33,619 nt of DNA. Source: a virus. Position 1 is the first letter of the stretch, and the number at the start of each line of letters is the position of its first letter. The translations under genes and the position numbers were made by a program. The stretch is taken from the IMG/VR virus record IMGVR_UViG_3300024264_000105, positions 1-33,619 of that record. One strand, given 5' to 3'. Shown here piece by piece: positions 7,247 to 19,100 of the stretch. The notes under the pieces are model-generated. The model was not told the DNA's origin. It was given only the letters and a program-made list of their open reading frames with translations, and made no database searches.

Positions 7247-10200
7247 TTCACTGCAATTGCTCTCAGATCTCTAATAATTGGGGCATTTGATTGATCTGTT
7301 CCTGCCATGATAATTTTAATTGCAAATCCACTAAAATCTGGAAGATCATTTGCAGTGAATTCATATTGCAAAAACTGTCCATCTGAACTTGCAGGAACTT
7401 CAACATCTTCCCTTCCATTATTTAATACGGGATCTATAACTTCTAAATTTCCATCTGAAGAGGACTTTAGATTTTCAAATCCTGGAAATAATTCAAATTC
7501 TTGTGGAACTTCTGAAGAATCATCTCTCACTAAATTATAAAGAACTCTAATATCAGAGGAAAAAGGTCTATATGCAGTTAAAATGACTTTTAAAGAAGAT
7601 GCTGGTTTAGAAAGAGTTGTTACATTAGATACATAAATTGCAGCATGTGGGTCATTTTGCGAAGAACCAACTAAAGAACTTAATTCAAAATTATCTACGG
7701 GTGCATTTAAGAAGTCTGAAGAAAACTCTACTGTAGAATCATTTAAGAAAATGATTGGAGAAAGATTTTCATCAGTAGTACTTAATGTTAAAGCAGAAGT
7801 AAATGATCTTCTTCCTGATACATTATCAAATGCATTTTGATTTAACTCATTTACTCTAGAACATATCATTCTAAAAGAACTTAATTCATTATTTCCATCT
7901 AAAGAAATAGGTTCGACTTCATTTAGTAATTCGAATGATGTTTCTGATCCATCTATACTAGTAGATGTTGTTGTCCTAATAACACCAGTTACAGATGTTT
8001 CTTTTCCTGGAGAATTTATATCAAATTTAGGAGTTAATCTATTATAGGTAATATTTTCAGTTGCTCTTATTTGAGATCCACCACCTTGAATTTGACTCGA
8101 AAAAGATACTTGTGGAAGTGTGCTATCAGAAGATCGATTCAATCCATTAGAAGATCTATCAATTTCAATAAAATATTGGTCTGCAGAAATTATAACATCT
8201 GAAATGTCGTATGTTACTCCATTAATTCTTCTTAATGACATTCCGACAAATTCATATTTACTTATTGGAGAATTAATGTCATGATCTTCAATAATTCCTT
8301 CAACTCCTCTACTTTGTATAGATAACTGATTTGAAGTAACTGAATTATAAGAAATTATTTCATCACCAATTCTGACATAACCTAAATTGCTTCCATCAAC
8401 TGCAAAACCTTCAAAAGTTTCAAATATTGAAGAATCTTCAACTTGAATTGTTGTTGTATTTGTAGATAATAAAGTTTCAGTTAAAATTGTAGGACTGACA
8501 TCAGATTCAACATCATAAATTTTTAATTTATTATTATTAGCAAACATTCCATGATTGAAATGATTTACCTGCAAATAATTGCCAGATTCTACTCCTGTTC
8601 CTTCAATCAATCTAGTAATGACTGTAGAACCTAAAGAAACTTTTGTAGATTCTGTATCAGCATAACTTAAACCAATACCAACTTGAAATGCTTTTCCGGA
8701 ACCCAGTTCACCTTGAACGTTTGTAACATATAAAGTGTCTATACCAGCAATTTCTGAAATAGTTATGACACCACCAACACCAGTAAAGGAACTATCACTA
8801 TTATCTATTGAAACTATATCACCAACAGCATATCCAACTCCCGGATCTGTAATAGACACTGAGTTTATTGTGCCAACACCACTTACACTAAAGTTAAGTT
8901 TTAATCCACTTCCATTACCTACAATTGATTTTGTAGAAACATCTGTTTGACCTTGATAATTTTCTCCACCATTATCAATTGATACTGCTGAAACAGAACA
9001 TCCAGTAGAAATAATGTTTGCCGAACTTCCTTCAATCGATCCAAAAATTTTTCTTCCTGGTGAAAGAGTATCAATTAATGAATTACCTGTGGGAACAGTA
9101 GTAATTCCAATTACTGCTGCTTTAGGAAATGTACTTATGGCATTAGTTTCCAAAATTTTAATATAATCATTAGATTCACCTAAAGGTGGATTTCCAAAGA
9201 ATGCTATTCCAGTATTAGAAGTAAACTGTGCTTTATAAAGTTTAAATTTCAGATCTGATTCTTGTTCCGGAGTCCAAATAGAACCATTCTGAGATTTAAA
9301 CAAACTACCAACTGCAAATTGCTTTGTATACCTAGTAGATCCAGAAGTATTAGGATTTACAGTATCTTCTCCAATCTTTGCAGTCCATACTTCATACTTA
9401 TCTGATGTTGGTGCAAGGAGAACTAAAGCATATTCTTTTCCTGGTGATAAGAATATTGGATAATTGAAAGTAACTGTTGTTGCAATTTCTCCATTTGAAG
9501 ATATATTAATATCTTCAGGATATAATGTTACAGATTCACCTAAAAGTGTTAATGTTGGAGTTCCTAATTCAACTGTTCTTATTTCAACAATTAGAGGTTC
9601 ATTTCCTGTTGGTTTATTTGCAACAAATATATCAACGGCAGTTAGATATGCTCCATTATCATCATCATTTTGACCATTAAAATTAGGTGCTTGAATATCC
9701 TTACCGACAGTAAAGGATTGAGCCAAAGGATCTCTTCTTACTGTTGTAACAACAGTTCTTCTAGATTGAGTTATTCCTTCCGCAGTATATGTTGTATCAC
9801 CAAAAGAATTACTACTGCTTCCAGGAATTTCCATTACATTATTTTTGGAACTTGTAAGTTTGAAAGTCTTTTTGCCAGTTAAAATTCTAGGATTTGGTGC
9901 TATACTAGAATATGGATTTTTTATAAAGAATGAACCAAATACTGTTCCATCAACATCAGAAACTAGTCTTAAATCTTTAACATAAGCAATTGCTTTGCTA
10001 CTTTGACCAACTATTTTAGCACCTGTTTTAAGATATCCAAAAAAGTTTCCTTGAGATTCTGTAGATAATGAAACCAAATCTATATTAATAGTTTTTGATG
10101 ATTGACTATATGACGAAGGAATAGATTCTTCTCTAAAATATGGATTATTAGTATAAATTTTATCAGGAGAATTAAAAATTCCGGATCTATGATTTGAGGA

Positions 10201-13200
10201 AGCAAGTCTAAATCTACCTATCTTTTTATTTGCAAAATAAACATTAATAGTTTCTCCTACAGAAAATGAAGATCTTCGAGATCCAAATGATTCTAAAGTT
10301 TTGCTATTAGAAATTTCTACTAATTTTGGAATTATGTCAATATTGCTATGACTATCAAAGAATGCATAGTGTCTCGTGAATGGTTTGAAAGATTCTCCAA
10401 AGAAAGAAACATTTCTGGATCTAATATACTTTTCAGCTACTGAACTAACAATAATGTTTCTAGTAATTGGTCTGTAGAAGGGGTAGTAATATAGATACCT
10501 ACGTCTATATCTAGAATAATACCTATAACGACCGTAGGGATAATAGTAATATGATCCGTAACGATAGTAAGAATAATACGAATAATATGAATAATAAGGT
10601 CTTCTATAGTAATAATAGTAAGGTCTATAATACCTATATCTGTAATAACCATATCTATAGTTTGTTCTGTAATGTCGATACTCAAAATAACTATGTCTCC
10701 ATCTTCCACGATAACTAGAGAATCTATTGAATGTTAATGTAGGAAGTGAAATTGTTCTAGTCCAATTATCAGAACTAGGTAATAATGTAATACTACCAGT
10801 ATATTCAATTACATTAAATGGATTTACATTTTCTACTCTAGTTGCTAATTTTTGTTCAATCCATCCAACTGAATTATACTTAAGTGTAATTACATTTCCG
10901 GTTTTTTGGACATTTGGATCCAATAATTCAAAGTTTTCGGATAAATCCAGTTTGTCTTCTGCTATTTCTGTGGCAGGAATAGGTGTTAATTGTAGAGAAT
11001 TTGATATAATTCTAGGTCTTAAAACACCATCTGAAATTGTTGCATTAGTTAAATTTTCATCAGATAAAGTAATATCATTAAAATCATCTACGAAAAATCC
11101 AGATTTAAATCTATTATTTCCATCAGAATCTTCAATTCTTAAAGATTCTGTGTTTATTTCAAGAAGACTAAGTGAAGTTAATCTTTCAACACTTTCTATT
11201 CTTTCCTCCAAATCACCAATATCTCTCATCGTATATCTTCTATTATCAGAAATGGAAATATTAGCATCTTCAATATTATACAAATAAGATGGAAGTGTTA
11301 TTTCAGCTAGATCCATCAAAGTTTCATCACCATTAAGAGGTGCAATCGGATCTTTTGAAGGAATACCTTTATCTACAATTAAATTTCCAAATTTATCAAG
11401 ATATACTTTATCAATTCTTGGCAGATAAAAACTATATCCAATTGTAGATGATTCTTCTGGTTTTAAATTATATTTAATTGAATTGGAGTTAAATACTCTA
11501 GATTCAAAAGCAAAAGGGGAAGATGTTGCAGTACTTACATCAAAATTTTGTACTCTAGGTCTAAAATCAAGAACATCTGATGCTCTGTCATTTTGTGTAC
11601 CTATCGTAGGGACATCATCAGAAAATCTGTCAGAATCATAACTTAATACAGTAAATACATCGCCATTATCTGAAGAAGGAACTTTATAATAATCATAAAC
11701 AATCAGAAGTTTTCTTTCTGGTACAGATCTATTAGTTCTAAGTATTCTTGAGTAATCATAATATTGACTTTTTTGACCTTTATCTAGTGAAAATGCATTA
11801 GTTATATTCTTATAACTTCCGGTAGTAATTCTTTTTATATTGGAAACAATATTTGAATCGGAAAAAGTAACCTCTTCATCTAAAGAAAAAGTTTCCTCAT
11901 TCAAGTAAACTATTCCAATATTATTTACCGGAACAGAAGGTGTAGAAGAAGAATTTAAAACTACTCTAGCAACTGCCCCACTATCAGATCCAATAATTTT
12001 TTCACCAATTATTGCATTAGAATCTACATTTGAGATTGAAGAAAATTCAATCTTATCCAATACTGGATCTAATGTATTTGTTGACTCATAAACTGCTATC
12101 ACTTCAGATACATCGGGGACATCTAAAGAAATTTCATCGTCTTGAACTCTAAGACCATAATATGGACTGTATACAAGACCATCATTTATAGAATCACTAG
12201 TTGCTGCTCCAGATCTTACTAATCTTGAAAGATTTACAATCTTAACAGCACTTTTTTGATATTCTTTAATTTTACTTTGAATATTATTTTTATTAAGAGT
12301 TGTATTTACGACAACATTAGACTGATTAGTAGACAATCCTATAATTGTTACTGTATTAGTATTAAGGTCTACTGAAAATCTATCTGAAGTTATAGTGCCA
12401 ATTCCTCCATTGGCATAATGTACAGAATACCTTTCTTGATCAAAAAGTTCGAAAGATGCATTATCAATTCCAGATATACTTGATAAGTTGAAAGTTAGTG
12501 TTCCACTAACATCTGTACTCTCTCCTGCTATTTGTTGTGATATTGTTAATTCAGAACTAGAGAGATTTACTGAAGAAATATCATCTTCCAAAAGTTTTGC
12601 ATAAAGAAATGCATTTTCATTATTTTTTAATTCTGGAATTTTTAATTGTGCATTATAATTCCCATTACTTATTAACCCACCATCAAATACTCCTGTGACA
12701 GTGGTTATTCCGGATATTGTAAATGAAGATAAATTTGAAGAAATTGTATCGATTTTATTATATTTTAAATTTCCACCATCTATTACTTGAACAATATCTC
12801 CAATATTAACACCTGAAAATAATTTTCCTGGACTTGTAACTGTACCAGAACTTATATTAACTTCACTAATTCCATTGGAAAAATTTTTAGTATCTAGAAT
12901 TGAATTTGCAGAAAAACTTGCAAATCCAGAAACCCCTGACTGCGAAACGGATTTAATATCTTTAATTCCATAAACCACAGAATCTGAAACTGTTAGTGGA
13001 AAATCTACTCCATTGACAGATAATTGCTCACCTTGAGAAAAAGTTCCTGAAGTTTGACTGAGATTTAAATTTGTTGTTGATCCTGAAGAAACAATATATC
13101 CACTTGCTCCACTGCTTCTTCCTTGTATGTATGAAGAAGTTGGAATTTCAGAAGCAGTTACAGATCTATTAAAAGTTATATTTGTATATGTTTGAACATC

Positions 13201-14568
13201 ATACAAATATAAATCCCAAGATGTGGATTCATTGGAATATGCAGAATCTGTTAAATTAAATGAATATACTCTTGCTTGTCCTATTGTAGATATTCCAGAT
13301 TCTGCTTTAAATTCTGAAACTAGATTAATCTTTTCGTTTTCTTTTAAAGCACCCTCAACATTATTAACTCTTAAAAGATTTCCCATTTGAAATGGAATTT
13401 TTTGAGAGTTTACTGTTTGAGTACTTCTTGGTTTATCAATATCGATTGTATAAGAAGATGGCAATTCTACATCATATCCAGCAACATAGGCTTTTCCGGG
13501 AGATACTTGAACACACATCAAATCATCAGAAGGAACATTTCCTTGTTCTGTCAATTCATTTTCTAAGTATAAACCGTCACTATCAATCCTATTATTCAAA
13601 GAATCAACTAAATTTATATTAAAATCATCTATTAAATAGTGTCCAGATTCATCAAAAGTTCTTTCTGCAAGATAATCTCTTAAAGTATTGCTAGTACCGT
13701 TTTTATTTTCTATTATTTTTACTTTTCCATTTACGACTCTAAAAATTTCTACAAAATTAGAATCTGATGTATCATCTAATAATTTTTTTACTAGTGGCAA
13801 TTCTATTTTAAATCTATCTGCACCAGGTGCTGCAAAATTTGTAAATCCTTTTGCATTATCATATAAAGACTCATCTTCTTTTGCATCTACTATAGTCTCA
13901 TTTACTTGTAATCCTACTATGTATGATGGAGTATTTGTATAATAATCTAATATTATAGTTTGTTTTCTAACATTAGCAAGTACTCCTCTTAAAAAATATA
14001 CTCCATTATCAATAGATATTGCAGATCCTACGGAAGTTGCGTTTAATGATATTAAAGAAGCAAATGGAGTTCCTGCAGCAATTGTAGTATTTCCATATAT
14101 TATATTATCATTTGCAAATAAACTTTCTCCATCTAGAAATACTGAAGTTACTGAATCAGTTCCGGAATTTAAATATTTTACATATATTGTTAAGTTTTCT
14201 ACAATATCATTATCTGAAGTAAGTGCAACAAATTGGACAGATGCAGTAACTCCTGATGTTAATCCAGTTATAGTTTTTCCAATTAAATTATTAATGTAAA
14301 TTGAAATGTCAACTCCAAGATTTGTTGCATTTAATTTTACTGCAGAAAATTGGTTGTCATAAGTAAGAGCACCAGGAAGAACCATCGATCCTTCTTTAAA
14401 ACTATAATTTGCTAAAGACTCTACCTGATTCTGTAAAATAGACTGAAGAGTTATTAATTCTCTAGTTTGAACTGGTTTTCCTGGATTAAAGAGGACTTTA
14501 TAAAAATCTTTATTTTTATCAAAATCATCATAATATGGACTGATATTTAAGTTTGTTTTTTGTGACAT
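7243..14568 (-). CDS. Giant DUF4815-type tail/baseplate fibre protein (2441 aa)
   Basis: The N-terminus (about 10-70: PYYDDFDKNKDFYKVLFNPG, PVQTRELITLQSILQNQVES, FKEGSMVLPG) is the start of the DUF4815 family found in phage tail proteins. The next roughly 1200 residues are repetitive beta segments. An 84-residue Tyr/Arg-rich tract (about 1284-1367) follows a WTRTISLPTLTFNRF segment and precedes an RSRNVSFFGESFKPFTRHYA block. A conserved RRDPLAQSF domain starts near 1605. GSGY-type units (NGGENYQGQ, PGVGYAVGD) lie near 1860-1920, and an IGDEIISYNSV/RGVEG module near 2060-2100. It sits between gp8 and gp13, the position of T4 genes 9-12. It is probably a long tail-fibre or peripheral baseplate protein involved in host contact; the slot argument is inference. 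The start is five bases after the gp8 stop. Confidence 0.88.
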   Translation of the reverse strand: MSQKTNLNISPYYDDFDKNKDFYKVLFNPGKPVQTRELITLQSILQNQVESLANYSFKEGSMVLPGALTYDNQFSAVKLNATNLGVDISIYINNLIGKTITGLTSGVTASVQFVALTSDNDIVENLTIYVKYLNSGTDSVTSVFLDGESLFANDNIIYGNTTIAAGTPFASLISLNATSVGSAISIDNGVYFLRGVLANVRKQTIILDYYTNTPSYIVGLQVNETIVDAKEDESLYDNAKGFTNFAAPGADRFKIELPLVKKLLDDTSDSNFVEIFRVVNGKVKIIENKNGTSNTLRDYLAERTFDESGHYLIDDFNINLVDSLNNRIDSDGLYLENELTEQGNVPSDDLMCVQVSPGKAYVAGYDVELPSSYTIDIDKPRSTQTVNSQKIPFQMGNLLRVNNVEGALKENEKINLVSEFKAESGISTIGQARVYSFNLTDSAYSNESTSWDLYLYDVQTYTNITFNRSVTASEIPTSSYIQGRSSGASGYIVSSGSTTNLNLSQTSGTFSQGEQLSVNGVDFPLTVSDSVVYGIKDIKSVSQSGVSGFASFSANSILDTKNFSNGISEVNISSGTVTSPGKLFSGVNIGDIVQVIDGGNLKYNKIDTISSNLSSFTISGITTVTGVFDGGLISNGNYNAQLKIPELKNNENAFLYAKLLEDDISSVNLSSSELTISQQIAGESTDVSGTLTFNLSSISGIDNASFELFDQERYSVHYANGGIGTITSDRFSVDLNTNTVTIIGLSTNQSNVVVNTTLNKNNIQSKIKEYQKSAVKIVNLSRLVRSGAATSDSINDGLVYSPYYGLRVQDDEISLDVPDVSEVIAVYESTNTLDPVLDKIEFSSISNVDSNAIIGEKIIGSDSGAVARVVLNSSSTPSVPVNNIGIVYLNEETFSLDEEVTFSDSNIVSNIKRITTGSYKNITNAFSLDKGQKSQYYDYSRILRTNRSVPERKLLIVYDYYKVPSSDNGDVFTVLSYDSDRFSDDVPTIGTQNDRASDVLDFRPRVQNFDVSTATSSPFAFESRVFNSNSIKYNLKPEESSTIGYSFYLPRIDKVYLDKFGNLIVDKGIPSKDPIAPLNGDETLMDLAEITLPSYLYNIEDANISISDNRRYTMRDIGDLEERIESVERLTSLSLLEINTESLRIEDSDGNNRFKSGFFVDDFNDITLSDENLTNATISDGVLRPRIISNSLQLTPIPATEIAEDKLDLSENFELLDPNVQKTGNVITLKYNSVGWIEQKLATRVENVNPFNVIEYTGSITLLPSSDNWTRTISLPTLTFNRFSSYRGRWRHSYFEYRHYRTNYRYGYYRYRYYRPYYYYYRRPYYSYYSYYSYYRYGSYYYYPYGRYRYYSRYRRRYLYYYPFYRPITRNIIVSSVAEKYIRSRNVSFFGESFKPFTRHYAFFDSHSNIDIIPKLVEISNSKTLESFGSRRSSFSVGETINVYFANKKIGRFRLASSNHRSGIFNSPDKIYTNNPYFREESIPSSYSQSSKTINIDLVSLSTESQGNFFGYLKTGAKIVGQSSKAIAYVKDLRLVSDVDGTVFGSFFIKNPYSSIAPNPRILTGKKTFKLTSSKNNVMEIPGSSSNSFGDTTYTAEGITQSRRTVVTTVRRDPLAQSFTVGKDIQAPNFNGQNDDDNGAYLTAVDIFVANKPTGNEPLIVEIRTVELGTPTLTLLGESVTLYPEDINISSNGEIATTVTFNYPIFLSPGKEYALVLLAPTSDKYEVWTAKIGEDTVNPNTSGSTRYTKQFAVGSLFKSQNGSIWTPEQESDLKFKLYKAQFTSNTGIAFFGNPPLGESNDYIKILETNAISTFPKAAVIGITTVPTGNSLIDTLSPGRKIFGSIEGSSANIISTGCSVSAVSIDNGGENYQGQTDVSTKSIVGNGSGLKLNFSVSGVGTINSVSITDPGVGYAVGDIVSIDNSDSSFTGVGGVITISEIAGIDTLYVTNVQGELGSGKAFQVGIGLSYADTESTKVSLGSTVITRLIEGTGVESGNYLQVNHFNHGMFANNNKLKIYDVESDVSPTILTETLLSTNTTTIQVEDSSIFETFEGFAVDGSNLGYVRIGDEIISYNSVTSNQLSIQSRGVEGIIEDHDINSPISKYEFVGMSLRRINGVTYDISDVIISADQYFIEIDRSSNGLNRSSDSTLPQVSFSSQIQGGGSQIRATENITYNRLTPKFDINSPGKETSVTGVIRTTTSTSIDGSETSFELLNEVEPISLDGNNELSSFRMICSRVNELNQNAFDNVSGRRSFTSALTLSTTDENLSPIIFLNDSTVEFSSDFLNAPVDNFELSSLVGSSQNDPHAAIYVSNVTTLSKPASSLKVILTAYRPFSSDIRVLYNLVRDDSSEVPQEFELFPGFENLKSSSDGNLEVIDPVLNNGREDVEVPASSDGQFLQYEFTANDLPDFSGFAIKIIMAGTDQSNAPIIRDLRAIAVK
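10468..10719 (-). other. Tyr/Arg-rich low-complexity tract inside the 2441-aa protein
   Basis: By hand count, this 84-codon stretch (residues 1284-1367) encodes about 39 Tyr and 19 Arg, with some Ser, Gly and Pro. There are almost no aliphatic residues and no Lys. The flanks are ordinary beta-type sequence. In-frame TAT/TAC and CGT/AGA codons alternate, giving a plus strand full of ATA/GTA triplets. Confidence 0.95.
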
Positions 14569-14573
14569 CTTTT

Positions 14574-16088
14574 TTAGAATTCCAGAATAATTTTAACGTC
14601 TTCTTTTTGTCTTGAGTCTCTTTGTACTTCAGGTCGATTATCGATATAAATTATATCCCCCGTCTTTTTATTTATCTCTGGATTTGCAAGACCATTTGTA
14701 AACTCAACTCCCAAATTAATTAATTTATTTCCAAGATTTATAGTGCTTGTATTATTTAAAGTGGTGTCAACAGTTGCTGAATTTCCATCAATACTAATTT
14801 GACTTGAAGAATTGAACGATACAATATTTTTGGCAATAGACGTTTGGCTTTGATCTACATTATTACCAAAAGATAGTGATCTATCTTGATAATATTTTAG
14901 TATTTTAGTTTCAGTATCGAATGATGCAACATAACCTTCTGCAATTAATCCATTACCTTGATTTTGAGTTATCTTATCTCCAACATTTATACTTATTGAA
15001 GTTGTAATTCCAATAGAATAAAGAGAGGAAAAATTTCCTCCAGTAAAAGTAATTCCTACTCCTGAAAATGTTTCGGGATTTTTTAAAATGCCAACTTGAG
15101 CAAATTTAGTATCTGTAGGAAAGTCTTTAGTCGAATCATCAAATCTTGCGTATATTAATACTTTATCAGTACCTAATTCCTTGTAAATGTCATATCCATG
15201 ACCTTTAGAAGGTGGAATAATAGGTATTAATTTTGCACCTGTTCCTGAACTGGAATTTAAATTGACAATTCCATAAGTATATCCCTTACCTCCAGAAGTA
15301 ACAACAACACTTGTTATTTCTCCATTAGTTGTTGTTATTGAAACTTCTCCTCCACTTCCATCACCCAAAATAGATGCTGTAGTATCAACATATCCACTTC
15401 CACCACTCTCAATATATACCTTCTTTATTTGATTATTTTGAATATCTGAATTTCCACCATCTCTAATCCTTACAATTTCATTATTTAAACTATTTTCCCA
15501 ATTATTAGGAACAATAAAATATTCTGTAGAGTCAAACTTAATGATATCCGAAGGAGAAATTGTAAAAAGATATTTCCATCTATATCCATCAGATCCTACT
15601 GTGGGAGGTTCAATACTAGTATCAACTGGTTTAAATAAAGATCTTGGAACATTAGTAGGATTTTTTCCTGAAGTACCATTCTCTAAACATATGTAAACTT
15701 TAAATTCATCAGTAATTACATAATAATTGGAATTATATAAATTAAAAACTTTAGAAGATGGTGCTTCAGTATACTCACTATAGTCATGTCTGTACATGTC
15801 ATAAGAAGTGTTCGAAATCCAATCAACTCTTTTTACAACTCTTCTAACATTTTCTGAAGTTATTTTTTTTCCAAACAAAGAAGTATCTCTATAATGAGAC
15901 AGGTATTGAAAATTATCGATTGGATTATTATTAATACTAGTATTCCAATCGGATGTTCTTCCAAATCCAGGATTTGGAGTAGTTGGATTTGATAATCCTA
16001 AAAAAGCATAATAAGAATTATCATTTATGGACTCTATAAAGGAATTTGCATTCAATATTCTAAATTGATCTGTTACGAATGCGGCCAT
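14574..16088 (-). CDS. 8: Baseplate wedge subunit gp8 with internal GSGY insertion
   Basis: 504 aa against 334 in T4. gp8 is a dimeric wedge protein that binds gp7, gp6 and gp10 in T4. The T4-like signature is clear at both ends: VRRVVKRVDWISNTSYDMYR near 85, VGSDGYRWKYLFTISPSDI near 170 followed by TEYFIVPNNW (T4: GYVWEYLFEIPPD and EYIVVPW). The C-terminus GDIIYIDNRPE with VKIILEF parallels T4 GEMIYMENRPP and INILFTF. Residues about 222-295 contain two GSGY-type units (GGSGYVDTTASI, GGKGYTYGIVNL) before GHGYDIYKELG; these are missing in T4 and explain much of the extra length. A late promoter lies 18 nt upstream of the ATG. No strong Shine-Dalgarno is visible. Confidence 0.95.
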   Translation of the reverse strand: MAAFVTDQFRILNANSFIESINDNSYYAFLGLSNPTTPNPGFGRTSDWNTSINNNPIDNFQYLSHYRDTSLFGKKITSENVRRVVKRVDWISNTSYDMYRHDYSEYTEAPSSKVFNLYNSNYYVITDEFKVYICLENGTSGKNPTNVPRSLFKPVDTSIEPPTVGSDGYRWKYLFTISPSDIIKFDSTEYFIVPNNWENSLNNEIVRIRDGGNSDIQNNQIKKVYIESGGSGYVDTTASILGDGSGGEVSITTTNGEITSVVVTSGGKGYTYGIVNLNSSSGTGAKLIPIIPPSKGHGYDIYKELGTDKVLIYARFDDSTKDFPTDTKFAQVGILKNPETFSGVGITFTGGNFSSLYSIGITTSISINVGDKITQNQGNGLIAEGYVASFDTETKILKYYQDRSLSFGNNVDQSQTSIAKNIVSFNSSSQISIDGNSATVDTTLNNTSTINLGNKLINLGVEFTNGLANPEINKKTGDIIYIDNRPEVQRDSRQKEDVKIILEF

Positions 16089-16105
16089 ATTAATAGTTTT
16101 TTATA

Positions 16106-16113
16106 TATTTATA
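16106..16113 (-). promoter_or_regulatory. T4-type late promoter (TATAAATA)
   Basis: A perfect TATAAATA on the minus strand overlaps the stop codon of the 4137-aa gene and ends 17 bases before the gp8 ATG. The spacing would leave a very short leader. It allows gp8 and the following genes to be made independently of the 12.4-kb gene upstream. Confidence 0.75.
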
Positions 16114-19100
16114 ATACAATCTTAGGTAGTGCTCCAGTTTTTCTAATACCAATACCTCTTCTTTGAATTGTTGGGTATGTTGATAATCCAGATACTATTT
16201 TTCCAGTAACTCCAATTGATATTGGATTTGAGGATCTTGTTCCACCAGATAATCTACCCCATGAATACTTACCTATAGGATTTAATATATTTCCGTTAGT
16301 GTTAATTCCAATAATATTAGAGTCTGATTTTACGTTACAAGTAAGAATTCCAATATTATTAATATTAGACCAATCTGAAATATAGTAAATATTGTCTAAA
16401 AATGTTGTTCCAATACCAACAATTGCAGAATCAGAACTATCAATTGATGTTACTCCGGTTCCAATTTGAGTATCGTAAATGTAAATAGGATATCCAGTCG
16501 ATATTCCTGAAAAAGGTGTGGAATTGGAATCATGAATTTCAAATTTAAGTGCTAATGAATTTCCACCTATTCCTGTAGTTGTTGTAATACCAGTTATAAT
16601 TCCAGAAAAACCACTAATATTACTAAATTCAGTTATAGATTCAATTGATCCAGATGCTTCAGTAGAAATTCCATTAATAACTATAGCGTTAAATGGAAGA
16701 GAATCATCACCAAATCCGGGAGTATCAGTTTCATAACCGAATAACTCTGAATTATCAACAAATATTTCGGTATCAGTTGTTGATATATCTTTTATAATTC
16801 TGGATGTTGGGAATATGAGAGGTTCTAATGAATCTCTTGTTTTGTAAGTAAATTGCCCATTAATTTTTTTACTTGTTTTTTGTTTTGTCCAAGAAATTGG
16901 TCTGAATTTTACTTCATTAATCCCAAGACCAGAATATTTATTAGTTTCTAGTTTATCTGAAAATTTTATATTATAAATGTTTCTCTCATCTTGAGTTGAA
17001 ATATCAGAATGTAAATTGCTACTTTTAACTTGAAGAATATCACCATTTTTTAGAGTTGATGTAACTTCTACAAATTCTGTATCAATATTACCAACTCCTT
17101 TATAAAAGTAAACATCTATCACATCTTCTGGTTTTGGTGCTTCTGTGAATAAAAATGAAGTTCCCCCTTCAAACTGATAATTTATCATAGGTTCTTGAAG
17201 AATGCCATTTATAAAAATTATAAGTAAATTGGAAATGTTATTTTCAATTTCTGAACCAGACTCAGTTTCAAAACTGATGAGTTCCCCATTATAAAATATT
17301 GGAAATCTAGTTCTAGAACCATCTTGAAGTTGTTTTATAGAATCTAAAAAGTCAAGTTCACCAAATTCCCAACCAGCAAAATTATCAGTATAAACATCTT
17401 CTACTGTGATAGTAAAATCCGATATTGGTGAAGAAAGACTAGAATCTGTGACCAATCCAATCGGTTTAAATATATCTCCTTTTTTAAAATTAAATCCAGA
17501 TCTTGAGAATTTAAAATTATTTACTTCAAAGTAAGTTGATCCTATTCCTGTAGATCCTCCAAGTTCAACATCAACTAATAAACCAGAACCTGATTCAGTC
17601 GTATTACCGATACCAGACCTAAAGACACCGACTATAGGTAAATTTTCGTAAGATGGATCTGATACAAATATTTTTGGATTTGTGTATCCAGTTCCTCCAG
17701 ATCCTACGTTGAAAGATAAAGTTCCTCCAACACCAATGGATGCTGATATTGAAGCAACTTCTCCAACATGCCCTTCTTCAAAAACACTTATTCCAATTGA
17801 AACTAAACCATTATATCCAGATCCAAGATTGTCTGTTGTCCCAATTCCAACGGATACAATAGATCCTCCAGCACCAACGACAGATGTTACTGAAGCACCC
17901 ACAAGAGGAGCAAATCCAAGTCCGGGACTAGATCCATATGAAACAATGATACCACCTCTAGGAAGATCATTTAAGTTTACATCATAATCTGAAGTTATAT
18001 ACTCTAAAGGATTATTTGGATTTGAAATTCCCGAAAATGTTATAGAAGATATTCCAGAAACTAAATTTTCAGAAATATTATAATTGAATACATTTGGATT
18101 ATTGTCTGTTTTTGGTGATTGGTAGGAATCATTAACTAAAATAAATCCATTACCACCAATAGTTCCAATTCCTGTAGTATTTGCACCACCTACTCTCAAT
18201 GAAAATGTTCTACCAATTCCCGTAAATTCATCAGACAAATCATCATAAATTTTATTACTTAAATAATTAGATTTCAAAAATACCCTACCAGTAAATGATG
18301 ATTTTGGCAAAGATAAATTAATATCTGATTTTATATCTTCCAATGGAAGTTCTGAAAAATAAATTCTACTATCTACAATATTAAATGATCCTTTATAAAC
18401 TCTTGCTATACTAGAATCTAAATGAGTTGATGCAGAAGATCCAACAAATCCTCTATCAACTTCTACCAAGTTTATATTTCCATTATTTGTAATTGGTCCC
18501 AAATTAGTTGTTCCAAATCCAACATTAACAACTTTCATATACTCATCATCTACTAACAATATATCATTAGGAACTATTGTTGATATTCCACTCAATGATA
18601 TAATGTTAGTATCCAATTCAACTTGACCTCCTACATTTCCAATAAGATCATGTTTTATTTTTGTGAATGCTAATGGATATTGAATTAAATCATCAATAGT
18701 AATAATGCACTTGGAATTTCTTTCTTTCATAGTAAATTTATGAGCATTTCCTCCACCTATAGAAGTGAAAGTTGTGCCAATACCACTTTGTGCATCTGTA
18801 AGTGACGTTGCAATTTTAAAAGTGTCTTCAGTTAATTTAATTGCATAAACAGTAGAAGGCAAATCACCACTAGGAGTGGAGATCGAACTAGATCCAATTC
18901 CAAAAAATGTTGTATCTGGGGTATAAATTAATTCTTCACCTGTTCTAAAAAAGTGATTTTCAATAGTAAATATTCCTGTAGTTGCTGCCAATGCTACAGA
19001 ATTGGGATTAAATTCTTTTGAAAAAATAGGTGTTTCATTATTTTTTAAAATAAAACCTGATTTGATAGTAATAGGATTTATGGTTTTTTCATCGATCTTT

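Noticed and set aside
10437-10709. Minus-strand 90-codon Ile/Asp/Thr-rich frame overlapping the Tyr/Arg tract
   Set aside because: It is the shifted reading of the same repetitive TAT/CGT codons. Absence of stops follows from the biased composition, and it has no Shine-Dalgarno site.
17682-17987. Plus-strand Pro-rich open frame of 101 codons
   Set aside because: Again the reverse reading of GSGY/GTGY-type repeats of the giant protein, with no independent support.
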